A stretch of 9,700 bases of DNA from an uncultured Senegalimassilia sp. (GTDB lineage Bacteria; Actinomycetota; Coriobacteriia; Coriobacteriales; Eggerthellaceae), in NCBI GenBank assembly GCA_934661765.1, contig CAKUJT010000089.1, positions 1-9,700 on the forward strand, in the 5' to 3' direction. Both the position numbers and the translations under genes were made by a program. Positions 6,449-9,700 of the stretch are shown here, piece by piece. The notes below the pieces were generated by a model that worked only from the letters and a program-made list of their open reading frames with translations, ran no database searches and was not told the DNA's origin. The first letter of the stretch is position 1, and every line of letters starts with the position of its first letter.

Positions 6449-8236
6449 GTGAAGTCTGTTCGAACGCTGCTTCCGGGGCTGAAGGAGCGCTTTATCGTCT
6501 GCTATCTCCTTCTGACGCTGATTCCCACGGCGGTTCTGTATCGCGTCGCTTACGTCTACACCGCGCAGAGCGCCCGGCGGGAGATCGTCGAATCCCAAAT
6601 GGAGCGCGGCTATGCCGACCAGCAGTACATGCAGCTGGTTTTTCAGAGCATCGAGAGCAAATGCGACCCCTTCATGGAAAACAGCACGCTGTCTCAGATC
6701 ATGGACAACAGCTCTCAGAGCAACCGCAGCGTGATGTACGACTACGTCTCAGAGGTATCCGACCTGATGTCCAAGGCCCGGCAGGGCACCGCGGTGGACG
6801 GCATCGAAATCTACACGCCCAACGCGACCGCCGCCGAGATCCTGCCCGGCTTTCGGCTGCTGAGCGAGCTGAACCCCGAGGGCTTCCCGGAGAGCTACGC
6901 GGTCAACCCCAGCCGGGCGCTCTATCAGCACTTCTGGGTGCTCACGCCCCGGGAGGATTTTCCGGAATTGCACTATTACGCCGGCCTGTTCGATTCCAAC
7001 CTCTACCGCATCAACGGCGTTCTGGCCATCGACTGTTCCCGGGTGCTGCGCGATATGCTCCTGCCCTGGCACGGCGAAAACGAGAGCGTGCGCGTCTATT
7101 TCGACGGCGCGCCCGTCTATGATTCGGACGCGGATTCGCCCTTTGACGCCGAGCTCGCCGAATGGGTCGCTGCGCTGTCCACCTCGGACGGTGTCAGCGT
7201 CCATCTGGACGAGTCCTCGAACCGTCTCACGCACGCCATCTCCCTTCCGGTGCAGAAGCTGGTCGTCTGCCGAACCTATCTCGTTCCCCTCGCGCTCCGG
7301 CTGCCCGCCCTCTTCTGGCTGCTGATGCTGGCGCTCGTGGCCATGTCGCTGCTGCTGATGCTGCTGATCTTCCATCCGCTGCACAACATCACCGCGCTGG
7401 CCCGGCACATGAAGTCCGTGCGCTCCATACCGCTCAAGCCCTATCCCGGAAGGGCGCACACCCGGGAAATCGTCACCATCATTCACGAATACAACGCCCT
7501 GGTGCAGCGCGTCAACGAAATGTCCCGGGTCATCAACAAGAAGGAGCTGATGCTGCGAACCGCGCAGATCGAGCGCCTGCAATCCCAGTTGAATCCCCAC
7601 TTTTTCTATGGCACGCTGGAGAGCATCCGGATGATCGCCGAGGTGGAGGGCCAGGCGGAAATCGCCGAGATCGCCTATGATTTCTCCAGCCTGATGCGCT
7701 ATTCCCTGTCTAAGGACTATTTCGTCCCGCTGCCGCAGGAGCTGGACGTCGTCCGGCAGTACATCGCCATACAGGCGAAGCGAATCGGCAACCGCTTCAC
7801 CGTGGAGTGGAACAGCGGCGTGAACGCCGAAAGCTGGCTCTGTCCCAAGTTCGTCCTGTTTTCCATGGTGGAAAACGCCTTCACCCACGACGTCAACCAG
7901 AGCCGGCAGATCGTGCACATCCGCATTTTCCTGAGAGAAAACGCCGACCGGCTGACGCTCAGCGTCGCCAACGACGGCCCGGGAATCGAGCCCACCCGCC
8001 TGGCGCAGATCCGCTATATGATCGCACACCCGGACGAGCGCAGGAGCTTCGCCAGCGCCAACAACGGCCGGAGCATATTCAACATCAACGACCGCCTTCA
8101 GTTCTATTATGGCGAGGACTATCAGTTCAACATCGACTGCACGCCCGAGACGGGCACTGTGTGCAGCGTGACCATCAACCGCAGCGCCAGGTTCCCGGGA
8201 GAGGAGGATGCGGATGCTGAATATCCTGCTGATTGA
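6449..8236 (+). CDS. Sensor histidine kinase, YesM-like
   Basis: Membrane sensor kinase of 595 residues. Segments in order: membrane helix about 14-36, an extracellular sensor domain of about 240 residues, a second helix about 284-308, a HAMP-like linker, a coiled coil about 345-380, the His_kinase dimerisation segment, and an ATP-binding domain. The phosphoacceptor is His384 in QLNPHFFYGTL; the family usually has YNTL, so Gly388 is unusual. The N-box is MVENAFTHD (473-481) and the G1 box is NDGPGI (508-513). The G2 box reads NNGRSIFNINDRL where GxGIGLxNxxxRL is usual, so a conserved glycine is missing. Start GTG 6449 follows GAGG (6438-6441) by 7 bases; the longer frame from TTG 6377 runs through the promoter and is rejected. 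It overlaps the response-regulator gene by 23 bases and should phosphorylate it. Confidence 0.92.
   Translation: MKSVRTLLPGLKERFIVCYLLLTLIPTAVLYRVAYVYTAQSARREIVESQMERGYADQQYMQLVFQSIESKCDPFMENSTLSQIMDNSSQSNRSVMYDYVSEVSDLMSKARQGTAVDGIEIYTPNATAAEILPGFRLLSELNPEGFPESYAVNPSRALYQHFWVLTPREDFPELHYYAGLFDSNLYRINGVLAIDCSRVLRDMLLPWHGENESVRVYFDGAPVYDSDADSPFDAELAEWVAALSTSDGVSVHLDESSNRLTHAISLPVQKLVVCRTYLVPLALRLPALFWLLMLALVAMSLLLMLLIFHPLHNITALARHMKSVRSIPLKPYPGRAHTREIVTIIHEYNALVQRVNEMSRVINKKELMLRTAQIERLQSQLNPHFFYGTLESIRMIAEVEGQAEIAEIAYDFSSLMRYSLSKDYFVPLPQELDVVRQYIAIQAKRIGNRFTVEWNSGVNAESWLCPKFVLFSMVENAFTHDVNQSRQIVHIRIFLRENADRLTLSVANDGPGIEPTRLAQIRYMIAHPDERRSFASANNGRSIFNINDRLQFYYGEDYQFNIDCTPETGTVCSVTINRSARFPGEEDADAEYPAD
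8201..8207 (+). promoter_or_regulatory. Ribosome binding site of the response regulator
   Basis: GAGGAGG lies inside the kinase gene, directly touching an ATG at 8208 and 6 bases before the ATG at 8214. The spacing selects 8214 as the start and supports coupled translation of kinase and regulator. Confidence 0.85.
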
Positions 8237-9695
8237 CGATGAATACCTCATTCTGAAGGGAATCGAATCGATGCTGAACCATCAGCAGCGGATCCCCGTC
8301 CGCGTCACGCCCTGCCTGGACTCGGTGGAGGCGCTCGAAGCGCTGCCCGCCCTCAATCCGGACGTGGTCGTGCTGGACATCAACATGCCCGAGCTGGACG
8401 GCCTGACCTTCATCGATCGCGCGCTGACGGCGGGCTTTTCCGGAAAATTCATCATCGTCAGTGGCTACGAGGACAGCGCCTATCTGAAGCGTGCCTTTGA
8501 GCTGCACGTGGCGGATTACATCATCAAGCCCATCAACAAGCAGAAGCTGATCGACACGCTGGAAAAGCTGCACGCTCAGAAGCTTCAGACGGAGCAGATG
8601 ATGCTGACCCGGCTGCGCTTTGCGCTGACCATGGCCGACGACTCGAGCGGCTCCGAGTTCAGCGCATCCGATTGGCAGCGCCTGTTTCCCGCCCCGCACT
8701 GCGCTCTCCTCTGTCTGCGCTGCGTGCCGGAGGGCGGCCGGCTCAGCGCCGTTCGCGAACAGCTGGAGAGCTACTTTCACCCGCTGTACTTTTTCCATTA
8801 TAATTTCGCAGAGGCGTTCCTCGGCGGCATGCCCCATGCGCTGAAGAGCGAGGAGCTCGCCGCCATCGCCCGGGCCTGCTCCGTCGAGCCGGAGATGCTG
8901 CCCGGCTGCAGCGAAGCTGCGCACAGCTCCGACGTCTTCTCGGCGCTGCTGAATGGTCAGACGCCCGGCCTTCTGCTGGAGGCCATCGGCGATTCCATTC
9001 TCCGGGAGCTGGCCCGGGACGGCGTGAAGGCCGACAGAGCCCGGCCGGCCTTCGACGTGACGCGGAAAATCATCCAGAACGCCGCCCACGACCGGATTTC
9101 CGGAGCCTATCAGGCGATCTTCGACGATTGCGTGTCCCCGTCCGCCGCCTTTGGCCGGGCATTTGTCGAGGGAGCGACCGCGCTCATCGTGCGCCACGCC
9201 TACCAGACGTACCCGCGCCAGCTGGCGCAGCTTTACGCCATGCTCCGAAGCGACGTATCCGAGGACGCGTCCCCCGCGGACAGCATGATGGCGCTGTCCC
9301 GCCGGTGGCTGCGGCTTATGGATCAGTCCGACGACTCCGGCAGCCCGTACTCGGACAAGGTGGGCGAAGCGGTGGCGTACATCCACACCCATTTTTCCGA
9401 GGATGTTTCGCTCAACGACGTGGCGGACGCGGTAAAGCTCAGCCCAAGCTACCTGAGCGCCAGCTTCAGCCGTGAGGTCGGAGTCTCCTTCGTCGCCTAT
9501 CTCAAAAAGACGCGAATGGACGAGGCCTGCCGAATCCTCGAAAAGCATCCGCGCCTTTCCGTGAAAGCCGTCGCCTCTCGCGTGGGCTACCAGACCGTTG
9601 GGCAGTTCTACAAGGTCTTCAAGTCCGTCCATCGCGAAAGTCCTCAGAGCTGGCGGGAGCACCATCTGCCCCAAAGCCATCCGGACGCTCGCTGA
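8214..9695 (+). CDS. Response regulator, YesN-like, AraC-type DNA-binding
   Basis: Cytoplasmic transcription regulator of 493 residues, partner of the overlapping kinase. The receiver domain (about 1-120) has the acidic pocket Asp8/Asp9, phosphoacceptor Asp55 in VVVLDINMPELDG, Ser83 and Lys105 followed by Pro, all expected residues. The middle, about 125-375, has no motif I recognise, as is normal for this family, where it varies. The C-terminal AraC domain (about 382-482) has two helix-turn-helix motifs: SLNDVADAVKLSPSYLSASF near 399-418 and SVKAVASRVGYQTVGQFYKV near 449-468, ending in SPQSW. Start ATG 8214 is chosen because GAGGAGG touches the other ATG at 8208. It probably activates the leftward operon, and perhaps its own, from the divergent region. 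The stop is at 9693-9695, 5 bases from the window end. Confidence 0.94.
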   Translation: MLNILLIDDEYLILKGIESMLNHQQRIPVRVTPCLDSVEALEALPALNPDVVVLDINMPELDGLTFIDRALTAGFSGKFIIVSGYEDSAYLKRAFELHVADYIIKPINKQKLIDTLEKLHAQKLQTEQMMLTRLRFALTMADDSSGSEFSASDWQRLFPAPHCALLCLRCVPEGGRLSAVREQLESYFHPLYFFHYNFAEAFLGGMPHALKSEELAAIARACSVEPEMLPGCSEAAHSSDVFSALLNGQTPGLLLEAIGDSILRELARDGVKADRARPAFDVTRKIIQNAAHDRISGAYQAIFDDCVSPSAAFGRAFVEGATALIVRHAYQTYPRQLAQLYAMLRSDVSEDASPADSMMALSRRWLRLMDQSDDSGSPYSDKVGEAVAYIHTHFSEDVSLNDVADAVKLSPSYLSASFSREVGVSFVAYLKKTRMDEACRILEKHPRLSVKAVASRVGYQTVGQFYKVFKSVHRESPQSWREHHLPQSHPDAR

Positions 9696-9700
9696 CGGCC

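Noticed and set aside
1..9700. CRISPR arrays, tRNA or rRNA genes, insertion sequences, phage or defence genes
   Set aside because: No regularly spaced repeats, RNA gene signatures, transposase motifs or terminal inverted repeats were seen. All coding space is accounted for by the sugar-utilisation and regulatory genes.

Overview
The window holds one complete-looking carbohydrate-utilisation locus of the kind common in gut and plant-fibre Bacillota. GC-rich coding sequence with strong AAGGAGG-type ribosome binding sites, a CUT1 sugar transporter encoded without its own ATPase, and a YesM/YesN-type two-component system all point to a high-GC member of the class Clostridia. The species cannot be named from this sequence.

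Layout. Two divergent transcription units flank an AT-rich control region at about 6090-6448. Leftward (minus strand) from 6089 run two LplB/YtcP-type permeases, a secreted solute-binding protein, a GH29 alpha-L-fucosidase and a GH43-like glycosidase ending at 94. Rightward (plus strand) from 6449 run a membrane sensor histidine kinase and an overlapping AraC-type response regulator ending at 9695. Positions 1-93 lie downstream of the last leftward gene and hold no gene I can support.

How the parts fit. The kinase probably senses an extracellular glycan or its binding protein and phosphorylates the regulator, which would activate the divergent leftward operon. The binding protein delivers an oligosaccharide to the two permeases, which must borrow an ATPase of the MsmX type encoded elsewhere. 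Neither glycosidase has a signal peptide, so the imported oligosaccharide is probably trimmed inside the cell: GH29 would remove terminal fucose and the GH43-like enzyme another residue such as an arabinosyl or xylosyl group. This predicts a fucosylated plant or host oligosaccharide as substrate, but the sequence does not fix which one.

Control features seen directly are a good sigma-A promoter on each side of the divergent region, A/T-tract repeats with 21-bp spacing between the promoters, and a strong hairpin between the binding-protein and fucosidase genes whose loop carries a perfect TATAAT. Ribosome binding sites move several starts inward from the longest possible reading frames. This matters most for the kinase, whose longest frame would begin inside its own promoter.
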